Positions 7,427 through 15,539 of a DNA stretch of 18,898 nucleotides are shown here, in pieces. Position 1 is the first letter of the stretch; each line of letters starts with the position of its first letter. Origin of the DNA: a bacterium (GTDB lineage Bacteria; Patescibacteriota; Minisyncoccia; Minisyncoccales; GCA-002788555); contig JAGGUF010000042.1 of the NCBI GenBank assembly GCA_021158595.1, positions 1-18,898 on the forward strand, read 5' to 3'. Position numbers and translations under genes: made by a program. The notes below the pieces were generated by a model. It was not told the origin of the DNA and did no database searches. It was given only the letters and a program-made list of their open reading frames with translations.

Positions 7427-7441
7427 AAACCTTCCTAAGGT

Positions 7442-8014
7442 ATGGAAGGAATTCGAAAACTTGTTATTATATTTGTAATATTGATAGTCTTAATTGGTGG
7501 GTTGCTTTTTTTAAATTCAAAAAGGTCGGAGGAAAAAGAATTACCCTCATCAAGAGTAATTTTATCAAAGAATATGAAATTAACGAGTCCTGCTTTTGGA
7601 AACAATCAGTTTATTCCTTCTAAATATACCTGTGATGGGCAAGATATTAATCCACCCTTACAGATAAGCGGAGTACCCGAAGAAGCCAAAAGTTTGGTTT
7701 TAATTGTTGATGATCCTGATGCTCCGGGAGGAACCTGGGATCATTGGATTGTGTGGAATATAAATCCCTCTATTTCTGAGATAAAGGAAAATGAAGTACC
7801 TGAAGGAGCAGTAGAGGGTTTAAATGATTTTGAAAAACATTCCTATGGTGGTCCTTGTCCGCCTACTGGAGTGCATCACTATCATTTTAAACTTTACGCC
7901 TTGAGTAAGAAACTTGACCTTGAACCCTCTTCAAGGAAGGAAGATGTAGAGAAGGCAATGGAGGGTTTTATTTTGGATCAAACTGAATTGGTGGGTCTTT
8001 ATCAAAGGAAGTAA
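7442..8014 (+). CDS. membrane-anchored PEBP (YbhB/YbcL-type) protein
   Basis: A 190-aa phosphatidylethanolamine-binding-protein family member. An N-terminal hydrophobic segment (LVIIFVILIVLIGGLLFL, residues 7-24) anchors or exports it. The domain begins MKLTSPAFGNNQFIPSKYTCDG and holds the ligand-pocket motifs: DDPDAPGGTWDHWIVWNI, then SYGGPCPPTGVHHYHFKLYAL. These are the two signature blocks of bacterial and archaeal YbhB/YbcL proteins, where Asp and His residues line an anion-binding site. The physiological ligand of bacterial members is uncertain. Only 3 nt separate it from the UMP kinase gene, so it is probably the first gene of the operon. There is no good ribosome-binding site. Confidence 0.9.
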   Translation: MEGIRKLVIIFVILIVLIGGLLFLNSKRSEEKELPSSRVILSKNMKLTSPAFGNNQFIPSKYTCDGQDINPPLQISGVPEEAKSLVLIVDDPDAPGGTWDHWIVWNINPSISEIKENEVPEGAVEGLNDFEKHSYGGPCPPTGVHHYHFKLYALSKKLDLEPSSRKEDVEKAMEGFILDQTELVGLYQRK

Positions 8015-8017
8015 ATT

Positions 8018-8707
8018 ATGAAGACCTTAAAGAGATTTGTTATTGCTCTTGGGGGCTCAATTGCTTTTCCTGAAGAGATTGATACAGTTTTTCTTCGTAA
8101 GTTTCGTCTCTTTATAAAAAGAGAAGTCAAAAGAGGTAATAAGTTTGTTATTGTCGCGGGAGGAGGAGGGATTACTCGAAAATATCAGAAGGCAGCCTCA
8201 AAGATTGTTCGGGTTTCCAATGCGGACAAGGATTGGATAGGGATTCATGCTACGCGACTGAATGCCCATCTTTTAAGAACAATATTTTCTAAAATTGCTC
8301 ACCCTGTTGTTTTTGATGAACGTTTTAAAATTAAGAAATTTGGGAGGTCTTTAATAATAATTGGTTCTGGTTGGAGGCCGGGGTGGTCTACTGATTTTGT
8401 GGCTATTCAGATTGCTGTTGATTTTAATATAGATCAAGTAATTATTTTGGGAAAGCCCTCTTATGTCTATACAGCAGATTTTGAAAAAGACAAAAATGCA
8501 AAGCCTATTAAAGAAATAACATGGAAGGATTATCTAAAACTTATTCCTCCCAAATGGACACCAGGCCTTCATTGTCCAGTAGATCCTGTAGGAGCAAGAT
8601 TAGCCAAAAAAGAAAATATTAAGGTTATTGTGGCAAATGGAAGAGATCTAAATAATCTGAGGAAGATTTTAAGAGGAAAGAGGTTTGAAGGAACTATTTT
8701 ATTTTAA
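8018..8707 (+). CDS. pyrH: UMP kinase (amino acid kinase family, archaeal/CPR type)
   Basis: A 229-aa amino-acid-kinase-fold protein that should phosphorylate UMP to UDP with ATP. Visible motifs: FVIALGGSIAFP (phosphate loop), FVIVAGGGGITRKYQ, the UMP-pocket block ADKDWIGIHATRLNAHLL, GWRPGWSTDFVAIQIA, an ATP-site region with VYTADFEKDKNAKPIKEITW, then CPVDPVGARLAKKENIKVIVANGRD and FEGTIL. The GIxATRLNA and PGxSTDFVA blocks fit the short archaeal-type PyrH also present in CPR genomes rather than the E. coli type. An AAAGGAAG ribosome-binding site overlaps the end of the upstream gene, so translation is probably coupled. Confidence 0.85.
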   Translation: MKTLKRFVIALGGSIAFPEEIDTVFLRKFRLFIKREVKRGNKFVIVAGGGGITRKYQKAASKIVRVSNADKDWIGIHATRLNAHLLRTIFSKIAHPVVFDERFKIKKFGRSLIIIGSGWRPGWSTDFVAIQIAVDFNIDQVIILGKPSYVYTADFEKDKNAKPIKEITWKDYLKLIPPKWTPGLHCPVDPVGARLAKKENIKVIVANGRDLNNLRKILRGKRFEGTILF

Positions 8708-8712
8708 ATTGC

Positions 8713-9342
8713 ATGTCTGAAGTTATTCTTTGGTTGCTTTTTTCATATCTATTTGCTTCTATTCCCCAGGGTTATTTAATTGTAAGATGGTGGGGTAAAG
8801 GAGATATTAGAAGGATTGGAAGAGAAAAATTAAGTGCTTCGAATATTATTGAAAATGTTGGATTTCTCCCAGGACTTCTTTCTGGGGTAATTGATGCTTT
8901 CAAGGGAGCCATAGCAGTTTTTGGTGCTCAATGGTTAGGTTTTTCAGGAGAGATTCAGGCTTTATCAGGTCTTCTTGCTATCTGTGGTCAGATGTGGCCC
9001 TGTTTTTTAAGATTTTGGGGAGGCAGAGGGGGAGCAACAAGTGTTGGTGCCCTTTTAGTTCTTTCTCCAAAAATTGTTTTTTTCTCAGGAGTAATCTGGG
9101 TCCTCTCAAAACTTATTTCAAAGGATAAAGGAGCAGCAATTGGAATGATGCTTTTTTATCTTTGCTCTGGAGGTTTGGGATTTTACTTTAAAATAAAAGA
9201 AGTGATAATATTCTCAGGCCTTGCTCTTGTTCTAATTCTCATCCAAAGATTACTTGGTAAACCAGGAAGTCTGAGGAAAATCCAAGATAAAAAGGTAATT
9301 TTATGGAGGATACTTTTAGACCGAGACACAAAAGAAAAATAA
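8713..9342 (+). CDS. divergent PlsY-like glycerol-3-phosphate acyltransferase
   Basis: A 209-aa multi-pass inner-membrane protein of the PlsY family, which moves the acyl group from acyl phosphate to glycerol-3-phosphate as the first step of phospholipid synthesis. Recognisable parts: SIPQGYLIVRWWGKGDIRRIG (motif 1), SASNIIENVG where the family has GSGN.GATN..R, a D-A-F-K-G segment, and GQMWPCFLRFWGGRGGATSVG (motif 3, usually GH..P.FL.F.GGKG.AT). The motif-3 His is Gln, the Lys is Arg, and the GSGN of motif 1 is changed, so activity or acyl donor may differ. A GNxxxGKPGSLRK-type cytoplasmic loop (RLLGKPGSLRKI) is near the C terminus. It starts 5 nt after pyrH with no ribosome-binding site. 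Confidence 0.75.
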   Translation: MSEVILWLLFSYLFASIPQGYLIVRWWGKGDIRRIGREKLSASNIIENVGFLPGLLSGVIDAFKGAIAVFGAQWLGFSGEIQALSGLLAICGQMWPCFLRFWGGRGGATSVGALLVLSPKIVFFSGVIWVLSKLISKDKGAAIGMMLFYLCSGGLGFYFKIKEVIIFSGLALVLILIQRLLGKPGSLRKIQDKKVILWRILLDRDTKEK

Positions 9343-9370
9343 GAGTGTTAGTTTTTTTAATTTTGTTACT

Positions 9371-10138
9371 ATGAAGTTAATTGTAGCCAATTGGAAATGT
9401 AATCCTTCAACCCTTTCTGAGGCAAAAAGCCTCTTTAATGAAGTTAAAAAGAGAATAGAGGAAATCTATTCTAAGAAAAATTTAAACTCAGAGATTGTTA
9501 TTTGTCCGCCATTTATTTATTTGTCTGAATTACAGTCTTCCACCTATCGCTTCTACTTAGGAGCCCAAGATTGTTTTTGGGAGGAAAAGGGCGCTTTTAC
9601 CGGAGAAATTTCTCCTTTAATGTTGAGAAAATTGGGATGTCATTATGTTATTTTAGGTCATTCGGAGCGAAGAAGGTATTTAAAGGAAACAAATCAGATG
9701 ATAGCAAAGAAAATAGTTGCTGCTCTGAAATTTAGATTAAGACCCATCTTGTGTATTGGCGAGACATTAGAAGAAAGAAAACAAGAAAAAACTGCTTATA
9801 TTCTTAAGACTCAATTAAGAGAGTCTTTAGAATTAGTTATAAGTTATAAGTTGTCGGTTAGTAATTTAGTCATTGCTTATGAACCTGTCTGGGCTATTGG
9901 AACAGGGAATAATTGCTCAGTTGATGAGGCTATGACTAGTTTAATGTTTATTAAAAGGCAACTCCTTAATCTATATCCAAAGAAAAATCCAAACAAAATC
10001 AAGATTTTATATGGTGGAAGCGTTAATTCTAAAAATGCAAAGGAGTATATTAATGTTGGATTTGATGGACTTTTGATAGGTGGAGCCTCGCTGAAGTCAA
10101 GAGAATTTATTAAGATAATACATTTTATCCAATCATAA
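9371..10138 (+). CDS. tpiA: triosephosphate isomerase
   Basis: A 255-aa full-length TIM barrel interconverting dihydroxyacetone phosphate and glyceraldehyde-3-phosphate in glycolysis. All catalytic landmarks are present: N7 and K9 in VANWKCN, H97 in VILGHSERR, E171 in AYEPVWAIGTG (loop 6), and the phosphate-binding LYGGSVNSKNAKEY and GLLIGGASL. The start ATG 9371 puts the first strand at residue 2, as in the family. There is no ribosome-binding site; the leader is T-rich. It shares its direction with plsY (28-nt gap) and lies 200 nt before gpmI, so two glycolytic enzymes are neighbours. Confidence 0.97.
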   Translation: MKLIVANWKCNPSTLSEAKSLFNEVKKRIEEIYSKKNLNSEIVICPPFIYLSELQSSTYRFYLGAQDCFWEEKGAFTGEISPLMLRKLGCHYVILGHSERRRYLKETNQMIAKKIVAALKFRLRPILCIGETLEERKQEKTAYILKTQLRESLELVISYKLSVSNLVIAYEPVWAIGTGNNCSVDEAMTSLMFIKRQLLNLYPKKNPNKIKILYGGSVNSKNAKEYINVGFDGLLIGGASLKSREFIKIIHFIQS

Positions 10139-10162
10139 GAACTTGTCTACTCCCCTCTTTAA

Positions 10163-10208
10163 TCCTTCCCCTCCCTCTGGGAGGGGAAGGATATAGGTGG
10201 GGGAGGGA
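10163..10208. repeat. C-rich hairpin repeat, copy 1
   Basis: This 46-nt element differs from 17965-18010 at two positions only. It has a perfect 12-bp stem, CCTTCCCCTCCC (10164-10175) with GGGAGGGGAAGG (10179-10190), a TCT loop, and a 3' tail ATATAGGTGGGGGAGGGA. A second hairpin (10231-10239 with 10245-10253) follows. It lies between tpiA and gpmI and could act as a transcription barrier or RNA processing site. Confidence 0.85.
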
Positions 10209-10302
10209 AATCCGAAATTCGAAACTCAATCCCACCTTTGAAACAAAAGTGGGGCTGGGCGGGAGATTTGAGATTTTATTTTGTTTTTGGTCATTTTTTT
10301 CA

Positions 10303-10331
10303 TTGAAAAAAGAAGATAAATAATATACAAT
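10303..10331 (+). promoter_or_regulatory. sigma70-type promoter of gpmI
   Basis: TTGAAA (10303-10308), a 17-nt spacer and TACAAT (10326-10331). The expected start of transcription is at or next to the gpmI ATG (10340), so the mRNA is probably leaderless, consistent with the lack of a ribosome-binding site. Confidence 0.6.
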
Positions 10332-10339
10332 GGGATAAT

Positions 10340-11887
10340 ATGAGAAACATAATTTTAATTATTCTTGATGGATGGGGATTATCAAAACAAAAAAGAGGAA
10401 ATGCTATTTTGTTAGCAAAAACGCCACATTTTGATTATTATTGGAGTCATTATCCAAAAACCACCCTTTGTGCTCATGGAGAGTGTGTAGGTCTGCCAAA
10501 TGCTCAAGATGGGAATTCAGAGGCAGGACATTTAAATATTGGAGGTGGAAGAGTGGTTATTCAAGATGCTGTTTATATTTCAGAGAGTATTAGAGACGGA
10601 ACATTTTTTAAAAACACTGCCTTTTTGGAAGGGATAAAACATTTGAAAAAATATAAAACCAAACTCCACCTAATGGGGCTTCTTTCTGGTAAAGAAAGTC
10701 CTCATATGGTTCCAGAGCATCTTTATGCTCTTTTAGAACTTGCTCGAAGGAAGGATGTGAAAGAAGTAGTCTTACATTTATTTACCGATGGAAGAGATTC
10801 TTCTCCTCATGGAGCAATAAAGTTTCTAAGAAGATTAAAAGAACACTTAAGAAATTTCTCTTCAGTTCAGATTGGAAGTATTGTAGGGAGATGTTATGCT
10901 ATGGATAGAAAGAAAAAGTGGATTAATATCAAAAAGGTTTATGATCTTTTGACCTTAGGTAAAGGAGAAAGGACAAGAAGTGCTGAGGAAGCGATAAGCC
11001 GGGCTTATAATCGAGGCCTTACCGATGAATTTGTTTTACCGACAACAATTATAAAAGAAGGAGAAAAACCAAAGACTATTGATGATAATGATGTTGTTAT
11101 ATTCTTTAACTTAAGATCAGATAGAGCCAGAGAATTAACCAAAGCCTTCGTTCAACCAGAATTCGAAAAGAAAAACAAAGGAGCATTTCAAAGAAAGAAG
11201 ATTCCCAAAAATATAAGATTTGTGGCAATGACTGATTTTGGACCTGACCTTCCTCATGTTTTGACTGCTTATCCTTCCAGAGATGTGGTAAATTCCTTGC
11301 CATTTGCTTTAAAAGATTTATCTCAACTTTACATTGCAGAAACTGAGAAGTATGCCCATGTCACCTTCTTTTTCAATGGCGGTTATGACCATCCTGTAGC
11401 AGGTGAAGAAAGAATTAGGGTTCCATCACCTAATATCGATCACTATGATGAAAAGCCTGAAATGAGTATATTTGAGGTAACAAAGATATTGAAAGAAAAG
11501 ATAAATTCAAAAAGGTATAATTTTATTTGTGTAAACTTTGCCAATCCTGATATGATTGGGCATACTGGGAATTTAAAGGCAGGGATTAAGTGTTGTGAGG
11601 TAGTGGACAAATGCACAGGAGAGGTAGTAAAAGAAGGACTAAAGAACAATTTTTCTTTAATTATTACTGCTGATCATGGTAATATTGAGGAAATGATAAA
11701 TTTAAAAACAGGAGAAGTGGATACTAAGCATTCAAAAAATCCTGTACCTTTTATTTTAATTGGTCCCGATTTTAAGAGAAAGAAGATAAGACTTAAGAAA
11801 GGAAAGTTAGGCAGTATAGCCCCTACCATTCTCAAATTAATGGGTCTCAAAAAACCAAAGGAGATGACAGAAAGAAGTCTAATATGA
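10340..11887 (+). CDS. gpmI: 2,3-bisphosphoglycerate-independent phosphoglycerate mutase
   Basis: A 515-aa, full-length iPGM interconverting 3- and 2-phosphoglycerate in glycolysis, using two divalent metal ions and a phosphoserine intermediate. Landmarks: D10 in ILDGWG, the catalytic Ser60 in QDGNSEAGHLNIGGGR, then HLFTDGRDSSPHGA, GRCYAMDRKKKW, a substrate-binding FFNLRSDRARELTKAF, and the metal ligands in NFANPDMIGHTGN, ITADHGNIEEM and TKHSKNPVPF. The phosphatase and transferase domains are both intact. Its last codons overlap ftsH (ATGA), so the two are translated together. A promoter is visible immediately upstream. Confidence 0.97.
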   Translation: MRNIILIILDGWGLSKQKRGNAILLAKTPHFDYYWSHYPKTTLCAHGECVGLPNAQDGNSEAGHLNIGGGRVVIQDAVYISESIRDGTFFKNTAFLEGIKHLKKYKTKLHLMGLLSGKESPHMVPEHLYALLELARRKDVKEVVLHLFTDGRDSSPHGAIKFLRRLKEHLRNFSSVQIGSIVGRCYAMDRKKKWINIKKVYDLLTLGKGERTRSAEEAISRAYNRGLTDEFVLPTTIIKEGEKPKTIDDNDVVIFFNLRSDRARELTKAFVQPEFEKKNKGAFQRKKIPKNIRFVAMTDFGPDLPHVLTAYPSRDVVNSLPFALKDLSQLYIAETEKYAHVTFFFNGGYDHPVAGEERIRVPSPNIDHYDEKPEMSIFEVTKILKEKINSKRYNFICVNFANPDMIGHTGNLKAGIKCCEVVDKCTGEVVKEGLKNNFSLIITADHGNIEEMINLKTGEVDTKHSKNPVPFILIGPDFKRKKIRLKKGKLGSIAPTILKLMGLKKPKEMTERSLI

Positions 11888-13752
11888 AGAGTTTAGTGAA
11901 AAATATATCATATGCCTTTTTGATTTTTCTTCTTTTGGCGGCGCTGTTTTCACTTTTTACTACTCATGAGAAAAAAGAGGAGATTAGTTTTGCTGAATTG
12001 GTAGAGCAGGTAAAAGAAGGCCAGATAGAGAAGATTGTTGTAAAAGAAGATGAGGTAAATATACTCTTAAAAGATGGAACAAAGGAATTTACTTATAAAC
12101 AAGCAGGTGTTTCCCTGGAAGAAATGCTAAAGATGTATGGAGTGACCGAGGAGCAACTTTTAAAAGCCAACATTACTTCGGAAAGGAAGGAAAGAAGTGA
12201 TATATTTTGGTTTTTCTTAGCCAGTGTTTTGCCTATTGTTCTTATTGGATTCTTTTTTTGGTGGATTTTAAAACAAGGTCAACAAGGTGCAGCACAGGCT
12301 CTTTCCTTTGGAAAGATTCGAGCCAGAAGATATGGGGTAGGAGGAAGAATTCAAGAGAAGGTAACATTTAAAGATGTGGCTGATCTTGAAGAAGCAAAGA
12401 CAGAATTAAAGGAGGTAGTGGAATTTCTAAGAAATCCTAAAAAATTTACAGAAATAGGAGCAAGAATTCCCAGAGGGGTTTTACTTTTGGGACCTCCAGG
12501 AGTAGGGAAGACCTTATTAGCTCGAGCCGTGGCTAGTGAAGCAGGAGTTCCTTTCTTTTCTGTTTCAGGTTCAGAATTTGTTGAAATGTTTGTCGGGGTT
12601 GGAAGTAGCCGGGTGAGAGACCTCTTTACTATTGCTAAAAAAAATAGTCCTTGTATTGTCTTTATTGATGAATTAGATGCTATTGGAAGACATCGGGGAG
12701 CAGGAATTGGAGGTGGTCATGATGAAAGAGAACAGACCTTAAATCAGATTTTGGTAGAAATGGATGGAATGGAAAGAAATTCGGGAGTTATTGTTCTTGC
12801 CGCTACTAATAGACCTGATATATTAGATCCTGCTCTTTTACGACCGGGAAGATTTGATAGAAGAGTAGTTTTAGATATGCCTGATACCAAGGGGAGGGAA
12901 GAGATTTTAAAGATTCATACCAGAAAGAAACCATTAGCAAAAGATGTGAATTTAAGAGAGATTGCTGAAAGAACTCCTGGTTTCTCTGGAGCCGATCTGG
13001 CAAATTTAGCCAATGAAGCAGCAATTTTAGCAGCAAGAAGAAACAAAAAAGAGATTTCTCAGAAAGAATTTTTAGAGTCAATTGAAAAAGTCCTTTTGGG
13101 ACCGGAGCGAAAATCCCATATTTTGTCTAAGGAAGAGAAAAAAATCGCTGCCTATCATGAAGCAGGTCATGCTTTGGTTTCAACATTTTCACCTGAGACA
13201 GAACCAATTAGAAAAATTTCTATTATCTCTCGAGGATTAGCCGCTGGTTATACCCTAAGATTACCAGAAAGAGAGAAATATCTTAAAACAAAAACTCAAT
13301 TTTTATCAGAGTTAGCCACATTATTAGGGGGTTATGTGGCTGAAAAATTGAAATTTAAAGAAATTACTACCGGTGCCGCTGATGATCTTAGAAAGGCAAG
13401 TGAACTTGCCAGAAAATTGGTAATGGAATACGGGATGTCTCGTCTGGGACCAATGACCTTTGGGAAAAAAGAGAGTTTGGTATTTTTAGGGAAAGAGATT
13501 ACCGAACAAAGGAATTTTTCAGAGGAGGTAGCAGAGAGGATTGACGAAGAAGTGGAGAGATTTGTAAAAGAAGCATATAAAAGAGCGGAAAAGATTTTGA
13601 AGACAAAAAGAGCTCTTTTAGAAAAAATTGCTAATCGATTAATCGAGAAGGAGACAATTGAGAGAGAAGAATTCGAGAAATTGATAGAAGAAGAGAAAAA
13701 CAAGTTTGGGAAAAGGTCTAAATCCAAAAAGACTGAAGAAGCCAAGATTTAA
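11884..13752 (+). CDS. ftsH: ATP-dependent zinc metalloprotease FtsH
   Basis: A 622-aa membrane-bound AAA+ protease that degrades misassembled membrane proteins and short-lived regulators as a hexamer. Two N-terminal membrane helices (about 9-25 and 107-129) flank an extracytoplasmic FtsH_ext domain. The AAA module has Walker A GPPGVGKT (203-210), the pore loop around FVGVG, Walker B IVFIDELDA (258-266) and the second region of homology ending in RPGRFDRR. The protease domain carries HEAGH (425-429) and the third zinc ligand D501 in TTGAADDLRKA. A basic, Lys-rich tail ends the protein. It overlaps gpmI by 4 nt and uses coupled translation. The pairing with gpmI looks lineage-specific rather than functional. 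Confidence 0.98.
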   Translation: MKSLVKNISYAFLIFLLLAALFSLFTTHEKKEEISFAELVEQVKEGQIEKIVVKEDEVNILLKDGTKEFTYKQAGVSLEEMLKMYGVTEEQLLKANITSERKERSDIFWFFLASVLPIVLIGFFFWWILKQGQQGAAQALSFGKIRARRYGVGGRIQEKVTFKDVADLEEAKTELKEVVEFLRNPKKFTEIGARIPRGVLLLGPPGVGKTLLARAVASEAGVPFFSVSGSEFVEMFVGVGSSRVRDLFTIAKKNSPCIVFIDELDAIGRHRGAGIGGGHDEREQTLNQILVEMDGMERNSGVIVLAATNRPDILDPALLRPGRFDRRVVLDMPDTKGREEILKIHTRKKPLAKDVNLREIAERTPGFSGADLANLANEAAILAARRNKKEISQKEFLESIEKVLLGPERKSHILSKEEKKIAAYHEAGHALVSTFSPETEPIRKISIISRGLAAGYTLRLPEREKYLKTKTQFLSELATLLGGYVAEKLKFKEITTGAADDLRKASELARKLVMEYGMSRLGPMTFGKKESLVFLGKEITEQRNFSEEVAERIDEEVERFVKEAYKRAEKILKTKRALLEKIANRLIEKETIEREEFEKLIEEEKNKFGKRSKSKKTEEAKI

Positions 13753-13791
13753 GTAAAATATAATTTATTGTTTTAATCCAACTCCTTAATT

Positions 13792-13820
13792 TTGACAAAA
13801 AGGGGAAATATATTTATAAG
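13792..13820 (+). promoter_or_regulatory. sigma70 promoter of the tRNA gene
   Basis: A perfect -35 TTGACA (13792-13797), a 17-nt spacer and TATAAG (13815-13820), 10 nt before the tRNA 5' end. This is the best promoter in the window and supports a bacterial host. Confidence 0.85.
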
Positions 13821-13830
13821 TTATATCTAT

Positions 13831-13903
13831 GGGCATATAGCTCAGGGGTTAGAGCGGTTGTCTTATAAACAACAGGTCCCTGGTTCGAATCCAGGTATGC
13901 CCA
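13831..13903 (+). tRNA. tRNA-Ile with anticodon UAU
   Basis: A full cloverleaf can be folded by eye: acceptor GGGCATA/TATGCCC, D stem GCTC/GAGC, anticodon stem GTTGT/ACAAC, seven-base loop CTTATAA with anticodon TAT at 13864-13866, variable AGGTC, T arm CCTGG-TTCGAAT-CCAGG, discriminator A. CCA is not encoded. The body resembles tRNA-Ile(GAU). UAU would read AUA directly. Most bacteria instead read AUA with a CAU tRNA whose C34 is changed to lysidine by TilS; a UAU tRNA-Ile is rare and known from a few lineages such as Mycoplasma mobile. AUA codons are frequent in the genes here. Confidence 0.93.
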
Positions 13904-13973
13904 CAAGATTGGAGATCTCAAATTGTTTCCAAGGTTGAACTTTTAAAAAGCCTAAGGAAAAGAAAGGAAAGGC

Positions 13974-14642
13974 ATGATCCAAATCTTAATTGACCAATCA
14001 CTAAAAAAAACGGTTCCTAATTTAGTCTTAGGAGTTGTTTTATCAAAGATTCAGGTGACGAAAAATTCGCCTCAACTTTGGAAAGAAATTGATAAACGCA
14101 TCAGGGAATTACAATCAAATCTTACATTAGCCTCGCTTTATGATATTCCACAAATTAAAGCGTTGAGAGATGCTTACAGGGCACTCGGAAAAGACCCAAC
14201 TCGTTATCGCGGATCTCAAGAAGCGTTGGTTCGTAGGATACTGCAAGGTAAGGGCTTATATCAAATCAATACGATTGTTGATATAAACAATCTAATTTCT
14301 CTTGAAACGCTACATCCGGTGGGTTCTTACGATGTTGATAACCTCAAGCCGCCAGTAGTCTTCCGCATAGGAAAACCGGGAGAGTCATATAAAGGTATTG
14401 GTAAGGAAATAGTTAATATCGCAGACCTACCAGTCTTTGTTGATGAAAAAGGTCCGTTTGGAAGCCCTACGAGTGACTCCGAGAGGACGATGATTACCTT
14501 AGATACCGAGAAGGTGATGATAGTTATCATCTCCTTTACCGGCCAAGAGCACTTAAAAGGCCAACTTCAACGGACTACAAATCTTTTATGTAACTATGCT
14601 GGGGCAGTAAGAGAAGAAGTTGAGTCCGTAATAATTGAATGA
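13974..14642 (+). CDS. B3/4-domain protein (PheRS beta-like, COG3382 type)
   Basis: A 222-aa stand-alone protein of the B3/4 fold, the domain that in phenylalanyl-tRNA synthetase beta subunits hydrolyses mischarged Tyr-tRNA(Phe). Characteristic blocks are 'LRDAYRALGKDPTRYRGSQEALVRRIL' followed by 'LYQINTIVDINNLISLETLHPVGSYDVDNL', then the beta-rich core KGPFGSPTSDSERT and a C-terminal CNYAGAVREEVE. Stand-alone members are widespread, and an editing-like or amino-acid-binding role is presumed. The start ATG 13974 has a GGAAAGG-type ribosome-binding site, better than most genes here. It follows the tRNA-Ile gene by 70 nt and ends 13 nt before a short ORF carrying a terminator hairpin. Confidence 0.85.
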   Translation: MIQILIDQSLKKTVPNLVLGVVLSKIQVTKNSPQLWKEIDKRIRELQSNLTLASLYDIPQIKALRDAYRALGKDPTRYRGSQEALVRRILQGKGLYQINTIVDINNLISLETLHPVGSYDVDNLKPPVVFRIGKPGESYKGIGKEIVNIADLPVFVDEKGPFGSPTSDSERTMITLDTEKVMIVIISFTGQEHLKGQLQRTTNLLCNYAGAVREEVESVIIE

Positions 14643-14655
14643 AGGAAAGGAGGTT

Positions 14656-14763
14656 ATGGCTAAAATAAAAGATTTTTACGAAAGTGGAAAAGGGGATCGT
14701 CTTATCGATCCCCTTCTTTTTCCAGAAGAAATAAAGCAATTTCTCTTAATAGGACGGGATTAA
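14656..14763 (+). CDS. 35-aa ORF, possible truncated gene start
   Basis: The frame MAKIKDFYESGKGDRLIDPL continues to LLIGRD and stops. AGGAGG lies before it, but only about 2 nt from the ATG, which is too close. I do not recognise it. A strong terminator hairpin lies inside the frame, so either the ORF is chance read-through of a terminator or it is the remains of a gene cut where the racemase region begins. Confidence 0.3.
   Translation: MAKIKDFYESGKGDRLIDPLLFPEEIKQFLLIGRD
14692..14721 (+). terminator. intrinsic terminator after the B3/4 gene
   Basis: GGGGATCG (14692-14699) pairs perfectly with CGATCCCC (14706-14713) around a 6-nt loop. It is preceded by an A-rich stretch and followed by TTCTTTTT. 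It should end transcripts of the tRNA/B3-4 region and insulate them from the racemase and cassette array. Confidence 0.7.
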
Positions 14764-14809
14764 TTTTTGAAAGGCTAAATGTGCTAAATACATATTTTAA
14801 TAATTTATA

Positions 14810-15493
14810 ATGTCTATGAACAGAAAAATCGGTATATTGGGCGGAATCGGTCCTGAAGCGACAGGAGAATTTTATTTAAATTTAGTTTCAAAATTTCAGA
14901 AAGAGGGTTTAATTAAATCAAACAAAGATTTTCCTCCTATTATAGTAAATAGCATTCCTGCACCAGAACTAATATATGAAGAAGTATCAGATAAAGATTT
15001 GGAACCATATATTATGGGTTTAAAAGAATTAGAAAAATTTGGCGCTGATTTTATAGTAATGGCTTGCAATACAATTTACTTATTTTATGAAAGATTGCAA
15101 AAAGAAATTAAAGTTCCAATATTAGATTTAAGAAAAGAGATGAAACAATTTCTTACGAAGAAAAATATAAAATCTGTTACTGTGTTAGGTACTCCTATGA
15201 CAATAAAAAAAGAATTATACAAGTTTGAAAACATTAAATATTTTGATTTGGATAAAGACGAGTTAAAATTATTAACAGAAGCGATATTTAATTTCAATAA
15301 AGGGTTTGAAAAAAATAAACAAATTCAAACCGTAAAAAATATTGCTAAAAAGTATCTTGATAAGGGCGCTGAACTTTTAATTTTAGGTTGTACTGAATTA
15401 GCCTTAATGTTGAAAGATGAAAATATTCCTAAAATAAATACAATGGACGTACTTGTAGAAGCGATATTACTCACTATATTTATGAAAGAGTAA
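14810..15493 (+). CDS. aspartate/glutamate racemase family protein
   Basis: A 227-aa two-domain racemase of the Asp/Glu/hydantoin racemase superfamily, which inverts amino acid stereochemistry with two cysteines and no cofactor. The signature IGILGGIGPEATGEFY is at the N terminus; the catalytic pair is C86 in VMACNTIY and C194 in ILGCTELAL. The mid-protein SVTVLGTPMTIKKELY fits the second-domain start. The Asp-racemase subgroup is favoured by GGIGPEAT, but substrate is not proven. ATG 14810 or 14816 (MNRKIG) could be the start; there is no ribosome-binding site. It lies directly upstream of the cassette array and could be a former cassette, but the expected cassette start GTTAAGTGACCG, complementary to the first attC's left flank, is absent. 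Confidence 0.88.
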   Translation: MSMNRKIGILGGIGPEATGEFYLNLVSKFQKEGLIKSNKDFPPIIVNSIPAPELIYEEVSDKDLEPYIMGLKELEKFGADFIVMACNTIYLFYERLQKEIKVPILDLRKEMKQFLTKKNIKSVTVLGTPMTIKKELYKFENIKYFDLDKDELKLLTEAIFNFNKGFEKNKQIQTVKNIAKKYLDKGAELLILGCTELALMLKDENIPKINTMDVLVEAILLTIFMKE

Positions 15494-15539
15494 AAGGTCT
15501 TTGAGATAAAAAAGAGTTTTCTAAAAAATTATCTGAATT

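Noticed and set aside
13332..13745. Minus-strand 137-aa ORF
   Set aside because: Antisense shadow of ftsH; Ser/Phe-rich composition follows from the Lys/Glu-rich coding strand.
13831..13973. tRNA 3' end as an integration site for the downstream accessory DNA
   Set aside because: No second copy of the tRNA 3' end is seen downstream and no tyrosine recombinase gene is present in the window.
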